From NCBI GenBank assembly GCA_902794055.1, contig CADBGC010000012.1, positions 1-39,219 on the forward strand: a stretch of 39,219 bases of DNA, in the 5' to 3' direction. The position numbers were made by a program, and so were the translations under genes. The notes under the pieces were generated by a model. That model worked only from the letters and a program-made list of their open reading frames with translations, did not search any database and was not told the DNA's origin. Source of the stretch: an uncultured Eubacteriales bacterium (GTDB lineage: Bacteria > Bacillota > Clostridia > Christensenellales > CAG-138). The first letter of the stretch is position 1. The number at the start of each line of letters is the position of its first letter. This document shows, in pieces, positions 23,401-30,797 of the stretch.

Positions 23401-23990
23401 CGGGCGACATCCTCGGCGCGGAGCAGCACGGGCATATGGCGCAGGTCGGCTACGACCTTTACTGCAAGCTGATCGATATCGCGGTGCGCGAGGCGAGGGG
23501 CGAAAAGATAAAGCCCACCTTCGATACCGTTATGGAGATCCCGATAGACGCGAATATTCCCAAGAAATACATCGCGCGTGAAACGGGCAGGATGGAGATG
23601 TATAAGCATATCGCGGCGATAACGGATATCGACTCCTTCCGCGACGTGCAGGATGAGCTTATCGACCGCTACGGCGATATCCCCAGATGCGTTCAGAATC
23701 TTCTGGATATCGCGCTCTATAAATCCCGCGCTTCAAGGCTCGGCATACTGACATTCGCCGTTAAAAAGGGCGAAGCAAAGCTCGTTTTCAGCGAAAAGGC
23801 GCCTATCGACGGCGCAAAGCTGTTTGAAAACATACGCCGCATCGATGGCGCGAGCATGCTCGGCGGCGCGAGCGTTTCGATGGTGATAACCAAGAAGCAC
23901 GCCGAGGAGGAAGCGATGTTCGTAATGGCGCAGAACGCGGTGAACGTGCTGCTTTCCTGCGTGGAGGACGATGACGGAAACAGTGAATAA
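20478..23990 (+). CDS. mfd: Transcription-repair coupling factor
   Basis: A 1170-residue ATP-dependent DNA translocase that removes RNA polymerase stalled at lesions and recruits UvrA. The order is typical: UvrB-homology module (about 1-330), RNA-polymerase interaction domain (GDLIVHEAHGIGRFTGV, about residue 500), RecG-like translocase with Walker A GDVGYGKTE (about 650) and DEEQ (about 750), helicase block RGRVGRGQRLGYAYL, the ARDLEIRGAGDILG-like TRG region (as MRDLEIRGAGDILG), and the C-terminal D7 domain. The length is normal. There is no clear Shine-Dalgarno; the start follows the hutD stop by 4 bases and likely depends on coupling. The TAA stop falls inside a GTGAATAA unit, a partial copy of the dispersed repeat. 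Confidence 0.97.
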   Translation: MTDDKRIINAERSAVQTGFEPLFRALEGAEEYQKLVEALDKNRGPVSVFGLGEAHRPNMASALHARFGAQTLVIAPSAQAAGRLYEEISAYHKNALLFPIREMPLNARSYVQSQELEFRRLNVLTRLASGENLLVVAPIEALMQRLAEKERIASCTHTLSIGMEVSPDALIQKFLDAGYIREEVCEGRGQIARRGGYIDIFPVTAENPVRVEFFGDEIDTMRFFDPITQRSIENADKISVPSATELPLDNKMRQKGIAALRNKPHYAEETEILRAGGTPKNALMLLPVFGGAEVTLLDYFKEDALILMDEPARVEESARFAFTQFMDGLGSILKNGEGHEKQAELIFTPTSVFSMLDRGRTAMLFALTRSFPHIRSKALVKFDTRPVPRYIPGDNALADDINIWKNKGFSVLVYAGEHAKRTQDMLLDMGVEAAVVENLSRDAKPREVLIIERSLPRGFEYTALGLAAISEYELFGAGVRRESPKAKKKHALDMGELEVGDLIVHEAHGIGRFTGVNTLVVDGKTRDYIELAYQGGDKLFIPTDQLDRVAKYVGGEVEKQKLSRLGSGEWQKTVARTSASVKKLAFDLVKLYGERARRKGFRFSPDTDWQQRLELSFPYRETPDQLRSIEEIKKDMESERIMDRLLCGDVGYGKTEVALRAAFKCAMDGKQCAVLVPTTILAQQHFNTLSSRYEGFPIRVELLSRFRTAKEVRDVKAQLKAGNVDVLVGTHALLAKDVVFKDLGLLIIDEEQRFGVNHKEQIKEIKRNVDVLTLSATPIPRTLHMSMSGIRDMSVIETPPEARYPVQTYVVEYSDALIREAILKEIGRGGQVYIVYNNVKNMDTFTGNLSELVPEARFNYAHGQMSERQLENTMLDFLEGKFDVLVCSTIIESGLDISNVNTMIVVDADRFGLSQLYQLRGRVGRGQRLGYAYLTFKPNKVLSEIADKRLSAIREFTQFGAGFRIAMRDLEIRGAGDILGAEQHGHMAQVGYDLYCKLIDIAVREARGEKIKPTFDTVMEIPIDANIPKKYIARETGRMEMYKHIAAITDIDSFRDVQDELIDRYGDIPRCVQNLLDIALYKSRASRLGILTFAVKKGEAKLVFSEKAPIDGAKLFENIRRIDGASMLGGASVSMVITKKHAEEEAMFVMAQNAVNVLLSCVEDDDGNSE

Positions 23991-24009
23991 TAAATGGTGA
24001 AGAGTTGAT

Positions 24010-24471
24010 ATGGAATATAAAAATATAAGAAATGCGGAGCCTACGGATGCATTTCGCCTTGCGGAGATAGAGGTTTTCAACTACCGCTTGAACTTTTACC
24101 CTATCTTCAAAACGGACGGATACTTTTTCAAAGAGCTGACCACGGACGTGCTTGCGCGGGAATACCTCGATCTGCCCGAGAAGCTTCAAAACAGCTTTGT
24201 TTATGATGACGGCATAGTGAAGGGCTTTATCCGTGTTCGCGATAAGCATATAGAAAAGCTGTTCGTTGAGCCGGTTTTTCAGCGCGAAGGCATAGGGGAG
24301 AAACTGCTTTTGTTTGCCGTTTCCAAGCTTGGCGCAAACGAGCTTTTGGTGCTTGAGAAAAACGAAAAAGCCATTCGCTTCTATGAGCGGCACGGCTTTT
24401 ATCTGACCGATGAAAAACAGCGCGTGGACGACACGGCGGAATTCCTTATAATGATGAGGCGGCGGGGATGA
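24010..24471 (+). CDS. GNAT-family N-acetyltransferase
   Basis: A 153-residue GNAT protein, transferring acetyl from acetyl-CoA to an unidentified amine. The acetyl-CoA pyrophosphate loop appears as VEPVFQREGIGEKLL (consensus Q/RxxGxG/A), followed by LLVLEKNEKAIRFYERHGF, the usual fourth motif. The N-terminus (IRNAEPTDAFRLAEIEVF) is also typical. The start lies 19 bases after mfd with a weak site (GAAGAG about 6 bases upstream), in a partial dispersed repeat. It is immediately followed by the LRR gene without spacing, so the two likely form one operon tail. Substrate unknown. Confidence 0.85.
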   Translation: MEYKNIRNAEPTDAFRLAEIEVFNYRLNFYPIFKTDGYFFKELTTDVLAREYLDLPEKLQNSFVYDDGIVKGFIRVRDKHIEKLFVEPVFQREGIGEKLLLFAVSKLGANELLVLEKNEKAIRFYERHGFYLTDEKQRVDDTAEFLIMMRRRG

Positions 24472-25149
24472 ATGAAAACGAACGAGCTTATCGAAAATCT
24501 TATATCAAGCTTTCCGAATATCGAATTTGCATCGGAGCATTGGCGCATCTATGATGGATTCGTGCGCAGCCTCATGCACGAAGAGGGCGTGCTTCATCCT
24601 ATGGAGTATCGCGATCAGCAGGCCGTAAAGCTCGTTTGCGCGCAGCATCCATTCAGCTTTGAGGAATGTATCAACGATCCAAAGGGCGTTGAACGCAAAC
24701 AGCGCGAATACACCGCGGAATGGGTGCGGTTTTTGAACGACGAAAAGCTGCCTCTTCGCGAGGTCGATATTTGCTCAAGCGTGGATCAAAAGGTGTTTGA
24801 TGCGCTCTGCACCCAGCAGAGCATCGAATCTCTTCGAATCAAATGGCTGAGGTGCGCTCGGATAGATAGGATATCGGGGCTTAAAAAGCTGAAAAAGCTT
24901 TATATTGGGCGGGCTTCGTCGCTTGTTGATATTTCTCCGATAGCTTATCTTGAAAGCCTTGAAACGCTTATCCTATGCGAACCGAAAAAAGTATTCGATT
25001 TCTCGGCTCTGGGCGAACTGAAAAAGCTGAGGGTGCTGGGTATTTGCGCTTCGCGCACGGAGAATACGACTGTTAAGATCAAAGACACGGATTTCATCTC
25101 CCAAATGCCCGCGCTTGAATATGTGGATATCATGGACGTTCGGCTTTGA
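24472..25149 (+). CDS. Leucine-rich-repeat-like cytoplasmic protein, unknown function
   Basis: A 225-residue protein without a signal peptide or membrane segment. Residues from about 115 on form LRR-like turns of 22-24 residues: IESLRIKWLRCARIDRISGL, LKKLYIGRASSLVDISPI, LESLETLILCEPKKVFDFSAL, LKKLRVLGICA, ALEYVDIMDV. The N-terminal 110 residues are charged, predicted helical and not recognised. The ATG directly follows the TGA of the acetyltransferase (GGATGAATG), so translation is probably coupled. It may be a protein-interaction module; no partner can be named. It ends before a strong convergent terminator. Confidence 0.7.
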   Translation: MKTNELIENLISSFPNIEFASEHWRIYDGFVRSLMHEEGVLHPMEYRDQQAVKLVCAQHPFSFEECINDPKGVERKQREYTAEWVRFLNDEKLPLREVDICSSVDQKVFDALCTQQSIESLRIKWLRCARIDRISGLKKLKKLYIGRASSLVDISPIAYLESLETLILCEPKKVFDFSALGELKKLRVLGICASRTENTTVKIKDTDFISQMPALEYVDIMDVRL

Positions 25150-25179
25150 ACAGCTATTCTAAATGAAAAAAAGAAACAG

Positions 25180-25214
25180 CCCGCTTCGATCATCGTAGAA
25201 CCGATCGAAGCGGG
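25180..25214. terminator. Convergent terminator
   Basis: Perfect 12-bp stem CCCGCTTCGATC/GATCGAAGCGGG (25180-25191 with 25203-25214), flanked by A-rich stretches. On the minus strand it is followed by CTGTTTCTTTTTTT, so it best serves the minus-strand gene ending at 25259; it may also end the plus-strand operon. Confidence 0.75.
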
Positions 25215-25258
25215 AATGAAAAAACGAGAATTTTGAAGAATAAAGAATTCAGTCGATC

Positions 25259-26176
25259 TCAGGCTTGCCGGGTCGGCTGTTTGTTCTCGTATGCGGCTGT
25301 CAGCGCCACCGCAAAGCCCTTTAGCTCGGTTTGATCGATCGCGTTTTCAAAGGAAAGCTCATGGCGAACGTTGTCGCTCAAAACGCCCTTAACGAAGATA
25401 TGCCCCATGCCGTCGCCGGTGAAATGGAGAAACTGCTTTCCGTAGGGCTCGGCTATCCTTGCTTCGCCGCCGAGGGTCTTATAGATGTCGGCAAGCTCGC
25501 TTATGAAGATCATGAACCGCTTATAGTCGATATCAAGCTCGGCTTTGCCCGAATAATCGCCGCTTTTGACGCTCGCGCGGAGCGTTCCGTTCACGGGCAG
25601 CGCGATGTCTTCGTAATAGAAACGGGCGCGAAGAGTCAGGGAGAAGCCGTCCGAGGTGAGAGTGAATTCGCTTTCCTCCTCGAGCAGACACGCTGCATTA
25701 TCGGGGGCGTTCACCTTGCACTCAGTTCCGTCGAGCAGCTTTTCCATATAGCGGGGCGCGTATTCGCCGTAGCCGTGCTTGGGGTAGAAACGGTATGCTT
25801 CGTGCCATTTTTCCCGGGGCTCGCCGAGATGCACCTTGGAAACCTTTATGCCCGTGTCGAGCATGGCATCCTCGATGACTTCAAGCAGCGCGCTTCCAAT
25901 GCCGCTGCGCTTTAACTCGGGCACAACATAAAGTCTGTGAACGAAAGCTTCAGCCGTATCATCCACCCTTGAATACCCGCCGCAGCCTATCACCTTGCCG
26001 GCGCTGTCGTCAAGCGCAAGAAAAAAGCCGTCGCCGCGATCGAAATAGTATTTGTTTATATCCAAAAGATCCTCGTTGATCCTGGGAGGATGCCCGATTG
26101 CCTCCTTTGCGCGAAGAATCATATAGATCATCTCATCCCTATACGAACCGTCAAAGGGTATGATCTTGAATTTCAT
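25259..26176 (-). CDS. GNAT acetyltransferase fused to a C-terminal domain of unknown family
   Basis: A 305-residue two-domain protein. Residues 1-155 are a GNAT domain with VHRLYVVPELKRSGIGSALL (acetyl-CoA loop) and a YRFYPKHGYGEY fourth motif. Residues about 170-295 form a beta-rich domain ending in GHIFVKGVLSDNVRHELSF and DQTELKGF. That layout recalls small immunity-like proteins (WapI/DUF-type) with a closing DQT-L motif, but this match is from memory and uncertain. The ATG at 26176 has GGAG 7 bases upstream; more upstream in-frame codons belong to the preceding gene region. It begins 2 bases after the aldo/keto reductase stop codon, hence the same operon. Substrate unknown. Confidence 0.75.
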   Translation of the reverse strand: MKFKIIPFDGSYRDEMIYMILRAKEAIGHPPRINEDLLDINKYYFDRGDGFFLALDDSAGKVIGCGGYSRVDDTAEAFVHRLYVVPELKRSGIGSALLEVIEDAMLDTGIKVSKVHLGEPREKWHEAYRFYPKHGYGEYAPRYMEKLLDGTECKVNAPDNAACLLEEESEFTLTSDGFSLTLRARFYYEDIALPVNGTLRASVKSGDYSGKAELDIDYKRFMIFISELADIYKTLGGEARIAEPYGKQFLHFTGDGMGHIFVKGVLSDNVRHELSFENAIDQTELKGFAVALTAAYENKQPTRQA

Positions 26177-26178
26177 AA

Positions 26179-27186
26179 TTATTCTCCAAACTGTGCCGCC
26201 GCTTTTTTCAGCATATCGCGTATCGGCAGCTCGTAGGGACAGCGCGTTTCGCAAACGCCGCATTCGATGCACTCGCTCGCCTTGACCTTTAATGTTGCAT
26301 AGCGCCCCTTCGCCCAATCCTCAAGGCCGTATCTTTCAAGATAGCCCGCAAAGAGGAAAACGTTCGGTATGCTGATGCCCACGGTGCAGGGCGCGCAGTA
26401 GTTGCAGCGGCGGCAGAAATTGCCCGTAAGCTCGGAGCGAATCTTATCCACTCTCGCCTGAAGCTCCTCGTCAAGCGGGGAGGGGTCGGCACCGTATTTC
26501 GTGTTGGTCTCGATCTCCTCAATGCAGTACATTCCGGGTATGGATACCGTCACAAGCTCGTTTGCCGCGATATAGCGCAGAGCCGCCTCGCCGTCCTCGA
26601 TCGCGCCGCCCGCAAAGGGCTTCATCGCGATGAAGGCGATGTTCTTTTCACGGCATTTTTCAAGAAGATGCTCGCATTGGCTCTCCACGATATTGTATGG
26701 AAACATGATGGTCTCCACCCAGTCAAGCTCGAGCGCGCGCTCGAAAACGGCAAGCGAATGTGCGGTGATGCCGAGATGATCGATCTTTCCCGCTTCCTTT
26801 GCTTCCATGAGCGCCTCAAGCGCACCGCCCGGGGCAAGCACGGTGTCGAGCTGCTCCATGGTTGGATTATGCACCTGATAAAGGTCGATGCGGTCGGTGC
26901 GAAGGTTATTTAGGCTTATGCCTATATCCTTCTCCATTCCCGCCTTATCGCGCGCCATGCTCTTGGTGGCAAGAATGAACTTATCCCTTCTGCCGTCGAT
27001 GGCCTCGCCGATGTATTCTTCGCTGACGGTGTAGCCGCGCGCGGTGTCGATATAGTTCACGCCGCATTCGAGGAGCTTATCGAAAAGCGCCCTCGCGCCT
27101 TCCTTCTCGATGCGCTGAATGGGGATGCCGCCGAAGCCGACGCGTGAAACGGTCAGATCGGTTTTTCCAAAGGTCACGTATTGCAT
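26179..27186 (-). CDS. Aldo/keto reductase with C-terminal 4Fe-4S ferredoxin motifs
   Basis: A 335-residue oxidoreductase. The (beta/alpha)8 reductase domain has catalytic Asp47 and Tyr52 (NYIDTARGYTVSEEYIG), Lys in ILATKS and the His in LYQVHNP. After about residue 270 come Cys clusters CRRCNYCAPC and CIECGVCETRCP, a ferredoxin-like region seen in many anaerobe members of this family. It probably reduces a carbonyl using NADPH or reduced clusters; substrate unknown. The start is supported by GGGAGG 6 bases upstream. It lies between the beta-CASP hydrolase upstream and the acetyltransferase downstream, all on the minus strand with short gaps (31 and 2 bases). Confidence 0.92.
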   Translation of the reverse strand: MQYVTFGKTDLTVSRVGFGGIPIQRIEKEGARALFDKLLECGVNYIDTARGYTVSEEYIGEAIDGRRDKFILATKSMARDKAGMEKDIGISLNNLRTDRIDLYQVHNPTMEQLDTVLAPGGALEALMEAKEAGKIDHLGITAHSLAVFERALELDWVETIMFPYNIVESQCEHLLEKCREKNIAFIAMKPFAGGAIEDGEAALRYIAANELVTVSIPGMYCIEEIETNTKYGADPSPLDEELQARVDKIRSELTGNFCRRCNYCAPCTVGISIPNVFLFAGYLERYGLEDWAKGRYATLKVKASECIECGVCETRCPYELPIRDMLKKAAAQFGE

Positions 27187-27217
27187 ATTTTACCTCCCAA
27201 AGGCATTATTCACTAAA

Positions 27218-28882
27218 TCAAAACCTTTTTCCGCTCCATTTATCAAGAAGCGAACGGATATCCTTTATAAAGCTTTCCTTATCCTTGTTGCTCGCGCTTC
27301 CGTAGATGCGCGTGAGCGAGGTAAGGCGCTTTGCGGCCTCGATGAGCTCGCGCTCAAGGTTCTTTGATTTGACCGCGCCCTTGGAGGCGTAGCCATTGTC
27401 CAAGGAGCCGCTCTTTTGCCCGTCCGCATGCTTTTTGGAGGTCTTGATCGGTATGCCCTCGGTGATGCGGATGAATTCGTTTTTGCCTATGTCAAACTCC
27501 GTGCCGCTGTACGGTGCGAAGGTCTCATAGCCGAATTCATCGTGAAGAAGCGCGGCGAAGCTTCCGCAAACAGCATCCTCGCCGTGATTGAGAAACACGC
27601 GAGTCGGCCTTTCGGTGAAGCCCTTGAGCCAGCTTATAAGCCCGTCCCTGTCCGCATGGCCGCTCGAGCCCTCGAGGAAGGCGATCTCGGCGTGAACGGC
27701 AATGCTTTCGCCAAAGAGCTTTATATGCTCGGCGCCGTCCAGAAGAAGCCTTCCGAGCGTGCCCTCGGTTTGATAGCCAACGAAGAGCACCGTGCATTCG
27801 GCCCGCCAGAGATTATGCTTTAGGTGATGGCGTATCCTGCCGCCCTCGCACATGCCGCTGCCCGCGATTATGACCTTCGGGTCCTCGGCAAAGTTGAGCG
27901 CCTTGGATTCATCGGACGAAACGCTGGGCTCAAGGCCCTTGAAATAAAGCGGGTTTATGCCCTGCCGCAGAAGCTCGGCCGTTTCCGCATCGAAAAACTC
28001 GGGGTCGGACTGCAAAAAGATGCTCGTGGCCTCCTCGGCAAGCGGGCTGTCCACCACAACGCGGAAATCTCCGCAGCCCTTTATGCGGTTTTGAAGCTTC
28101 GCAAGGCGGATAAGATAGAGTATCTCCTGGGTTCTTCCAACGGCGAAGCTCGGGATCACCACGTTGCCGCCGCGCGCGAGCGCTCGCTCGATGACCTCGG
28201 CAAGAAGGCCAACGTGGTCGCAGTCCACAAGCTCGTGAAGGCGGTCGCCGTAGGTGGATTCAAGCATCAGATAATCTGCGCTCGAAACGGGAGAGGGATT
28301 CTTCAAAAGGGGTTTGTTTATATTGCCCACGTCCCCGCTGAAAACGAATTTTTTATTTATGCCGCCCTCCGTGAGCCAAACCTCGATTGCGGCGGAGCCG
28401 AGAAGATGCCCGATGTCCGTAAAGCGGATCTCAACGCCCTCGGCAATGCGCAGCCTTTCGCCGTAATCCGCGGGGCGAAGAAGCTTTAAAACTGCTTCGG
28501 CATCCTTGAGCGTGTAGATAGGCTCGATCATATTGCCGTCCGAACGCTTGCGCTTGCGGTTTTTCCACTCGGCCTCCGATTCCTGAATATGCGCACAGTC
28601 GCGCAGCATTATGTCGGTTAAGCCGCAGGTAGCCCTCGTTGCGTATACCCTGCCGCGAAAGCCCTGCTTATGCAGAAGGGGAAGATTGCCCGAATGATCG
28701 ACGTGCGCGTGGGTCAAAAGCACTGCGCTTATCTCGGATGCATCGACGGGGAGCTTCTGATTCTCGAAAAAATCGCGCCCCTGCTCCATGCCGCAGTCCA
28801 CGAGCAGCTTTTCGCTGCCAACCTCTATAAGAGTCATGCTGCCCGTTACCTCGCGGGCGGCACCCAAAAAAGTTATCTTCAT
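27218..28882 (-). CDS. Metallo-beta-lactamase/beta-CASP fold ribonuclease-like hydrolase
   Basis: A 554-residue protein of the YSH1/CPSF73-like group (COG1236). Zinc motif HAHVDHSG is at residues 58-65, the second His as TDIGHLLGSAA, and Asp in VFSGDVG. The beta-CASP motifs include PSFAVGRTQEILY and GSGMCEGGRIRHHL, and the closing His motif is VFLNHGE. Enzymes of this group cleave RNA, as endo- or 5' exonucleases. About 80 C-terminal residues (TSKKHADGQKSGS onward) are basic, predicted helical and may bind RNA. It is the first gene of a three-gene minus-strand operon with a strong promoter; GGAGG lies 7 bases before the ATG. Confidence 0.9.
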   Translation of the reverse strand: MKITFLGAAREVTGSMTLIEVGSEKLLVDCGMEQGRDFFENQKLPVDASEISAVLLTHAHVDHSGNLPLLHKQGFRGRVYATRATCGLTDIMLRDCAHIQESEAEWKNRKRKRSDGNMIEPIYTLKDAEAVLKLLRPADYGERLRIAEGVEIRFTDIGHLLGSAAIEVWLTEGGINKKFVFSGDVGNINKPLLKNPSPVSSADYLMLESTYGDRLHELVDCDHVGLLAEVIERALARGGNVVIPSFAVGRTQEILYLIRLAKLQNRIKGCGDFRVVVDSPLAEEATSIFLQSDPEFFDAETAELLRQGINPLYFKGLEPSVSSDESKALNFAEDPKVIIAGSGMCEGGRIRHHLKHNLWRAECTVLFVGYQTEGTLGRLLLDGAEHIKLFGESIAVHAEIAFLEGSSGHADRDGLISWLKGFTERPTRVFLNHGEDAVCGSFAALLHDEFGYETFAPYSGTEFDIGKNEFIRITEGIPIKTSKKHADGQKSGSLDNGYASKGAVKSKNLERELIEAAKRLTSLTRIYGSASNKDKESFIKDIRSLLDKWSGKRF

Positions 28883-28908
28883 CGCCGTTCCTCCATGGTT
28901 ATGGTTTT

Positions 28909-28937
28909 ATTATAATTCTTTTTACCTAAAACCGCAA
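28909..28937 (-). promoter_or_regulatory. Promoter of the beta-CASP hydrolase operon
   Basis: On the minus strand, TTGCGG (28937-28932), 17 bases, TATAAT (28914-28909). It lies 27 bases upstream of the start codon. Confidence 0.7.
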
Positions 28938-28982
28938 CGGTTTTTTGCTTTTTTTCACCGCTTTTGCGCATTCCGGTCAAGG

Positions 28983-29011
28983 TTGAAAAACTCCCGCTGC
29001 GGTGGTATACT
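28983..29011 (+). promoter_or_regulatory. Promoter of the ABC exporter operon
   Basis: TTGAAA (28983-28988), 17 bases, TATACT (29006-29011). It is placed 58 bases before the start codon and divergent from the hydrolase promoter. Confidence 0.75.
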
Positions 29012-29069
29012 TAAATATTGTGCCGCGAATGACGGCTCTATGAGCAAAATGCGGCGAAACGGAGAAAAA

Positions 29070-30797
29070 ATGAAGCGTATACTCGGCTGTTTTAAGGAAT
29101 ACAAGGTGCAAACGGTGCTTGCCCCGCTGTTTAAATTCGCGGAGGCGGCGCTCGATCTTTTGGTGCCGCTGGTCATAGCCGCCATCATCGACAGGGGCAT
29201 AGCGCAGAGGAATACGGGATTCATCCTCTCGCGCGGAGGGCTTCTCGTGCTGTTTGCCGCCGTGGGGCTCGCTTTGGCGCTTACGGCGCAGTATTTTTCC
29301 GCAAAGGCGGCTATCGGCGTTGCCACCACGCTTCGCGCAAGGCTCTTTGATAAAATTCAGCGGCTTTCGTATGCTCGGCTCGACGGGGTCGGCGCTTCGG
29401 CGCTTATAACGCGGCTCACGAGCGACGTTGCCACGCTTCAAACCGGCATAAACCTCGCCCTTCGCCTGCTTCTTCGCTCGCCGTTCGTGGTTTTCGGCGC
29501 AATGGCAGTCGCCTTCACGATAGACACGCGCTGCGCGCTCATTTTCGCTGCGGTCATCGCGGTGCTGCTCGTTATAGTGTTTTTCATACTGCTCGTTTCG
29601 ATACCGAGGCACACGCTCGTTCAGCGCGAGCTGGACGGCGTTACCGGCGCGGCGCGCGAGAACCTTTCGGGCGTTCGCGTTATAAGGGCGTTTTTGATGG
29701 AGCAGGAGGAAAAGCGCGGGTTTGAAGCAAGAAGCGCGGCGCTTCAGACGCTCTCGCTCGCCGTTGGCAGGATATCGGCGCTTTTGAACCCCGCAACGCT
29801 GATCGCCGTCAATATCGCCGTGATCGCGCTTATATGGAGCGGTGCGGTGCGCGTGAATATCGGCTCGCTCACGCAGGGGCAGGTCGTTGCGCTCTACAAC
29901 CTGCTTTCGCAGATACTCGTGGAGCTGATTAAAATGGCAAACTTCATGATAACCGCCGCAAGAGCCGCCGCAAGCGCGAAGCGGATATCAGCAGTGCTCG
30001 AAATGGATGAGGGCGAAAAGGGCGGCAGCATCGTTCCCGATGAAAACGCACCGCAGGGAGAGGTCGAGTTTAAAAACGTCGGCTTTGAATACGAAAACGC
30101 AGGCGCGCCTTCGCTTTTCGATATAAGCTTTAAGGCGAAGCCTGGGCAGACCATTGGCATAATCGGCGGCACGGGCAGCGGCAAATCCACGCTTTCCTAC
30201 CTCGTTTCGGGCTTCTTTTTCCCAACAAGCGGTGAAATTTTCATCGATGGCGTGAATATTCGGGAGATGGATTCGGATGCGCTTCGAAGCCGCATATCGG
30301 TCGTTCCTCAAAAGGCGGTTTTGACCGAGGGAACCATCAGATCAAACCTTCTTATGGGCGATCCCGAGGCCGATGAAGCAAGGCTCGTATCCGCGCTCAA
30401 GACCGCGCAGGCGTATGATTTTGTTTTTGAGCGCGAAGCGGGGCTCGATGAGCGGGTATCCCGAGGCGGAAGCAATTTCTCGGGCGGTCAGAAGCAGAGG
30501 CTCTCGATCGCAAGGGCGCTCGTTAAAAAGAGCGAGATATTGATACTCGATGACAGCGCGTCCGCGCTCGATTACGCAACGGATGCAAGGCTGAGAGCCG
30601 CGCTTAAAAACTCGGAAGAAAAGCGCACCACCTTCATAATTTCGCAGAGGGCGGCTTCGATAATGCATGCCGATCTTATAATCGTGCTCGACGACGGCAG
30701 AGCCGTGGGCATGGGCAGGCATGAGGAGCTTCTTTGCTGCTGCCCGATCTATCGCGAGATCTACGAGATGCAGACGGGAAGGGAGGCGAGCGCATGA
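29070..30797 (+). CDS. ABC exporter subunit with degenerate ATP site (permease-ATPase fusion)
   Basis: A 575-residue half-transporter: six membrane segments (about 1-300), then the ATPase domain. Walker A GGTGSGKST is at about 366-374 and the signature FSGGQ at 470-474. Walker B reads LILDDS with Asp495 where the catalytic Glu normally stands, and the switch His is replaced by Gln526 (ISQR). That is the pattern of the non-hydrolysing partner in heterodimeric exporters such as TM287/288 and BmrCD. The start is set at the ATG at 29070 with GGAG 5 bases upstream; longer frames extend into the intergenic region and lack a signal. It overlaps the next gene by ATGA. Likely exports drugs, lipids or peptides; substrate unknown. 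Confidence 0.93.
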   Translation: MKRILGCFKEYKVQTVLAPLFKFAEAALDLLVPLVIAAIIDRGIAQRNTGFILSRGGLLVLFAAVGLALALTAQYFSAKAAIGVATTLRARLFDKIQRLSYARLDGVGASALITRLTSDVATLQTGINLALRLLLRSPFVVFGAMAVAFTIDTRCALIFAAVIAVLLVIVFFILLVSIPRHTLVQRELDGVTGAARENLSGVRVIRAFLMEQEEKRGFEARSAALQTLSLAVGRISALLNPATLIAVNIAVIALIWSGAVRVNIGSLTQGQVVALYNLLSQILVELIKMANFMITAARAAASAKRISAVLEMDEGEKGGSIVPDENAPQGEVEFKNVGFEYENAGAPSLFDISFKAKPGQTIGIIGGTGSGKSTLSYLVSGFFFPTSGEIFIDGVNIREMDSDALRSRISVVPQKAVLTEGTIRSNLLMGDPEADEARLVSALKTAQAYDFVFEREAGLDERVSRGGSNFSGGQKQRLSIARALVKKSEILILDDSASALDYATDARLRAALKNSEEKRTTFIISQRAASIMHADLIIVLDDGRAVGMGRHEELLCCCPIYREIYEMQTGREASA

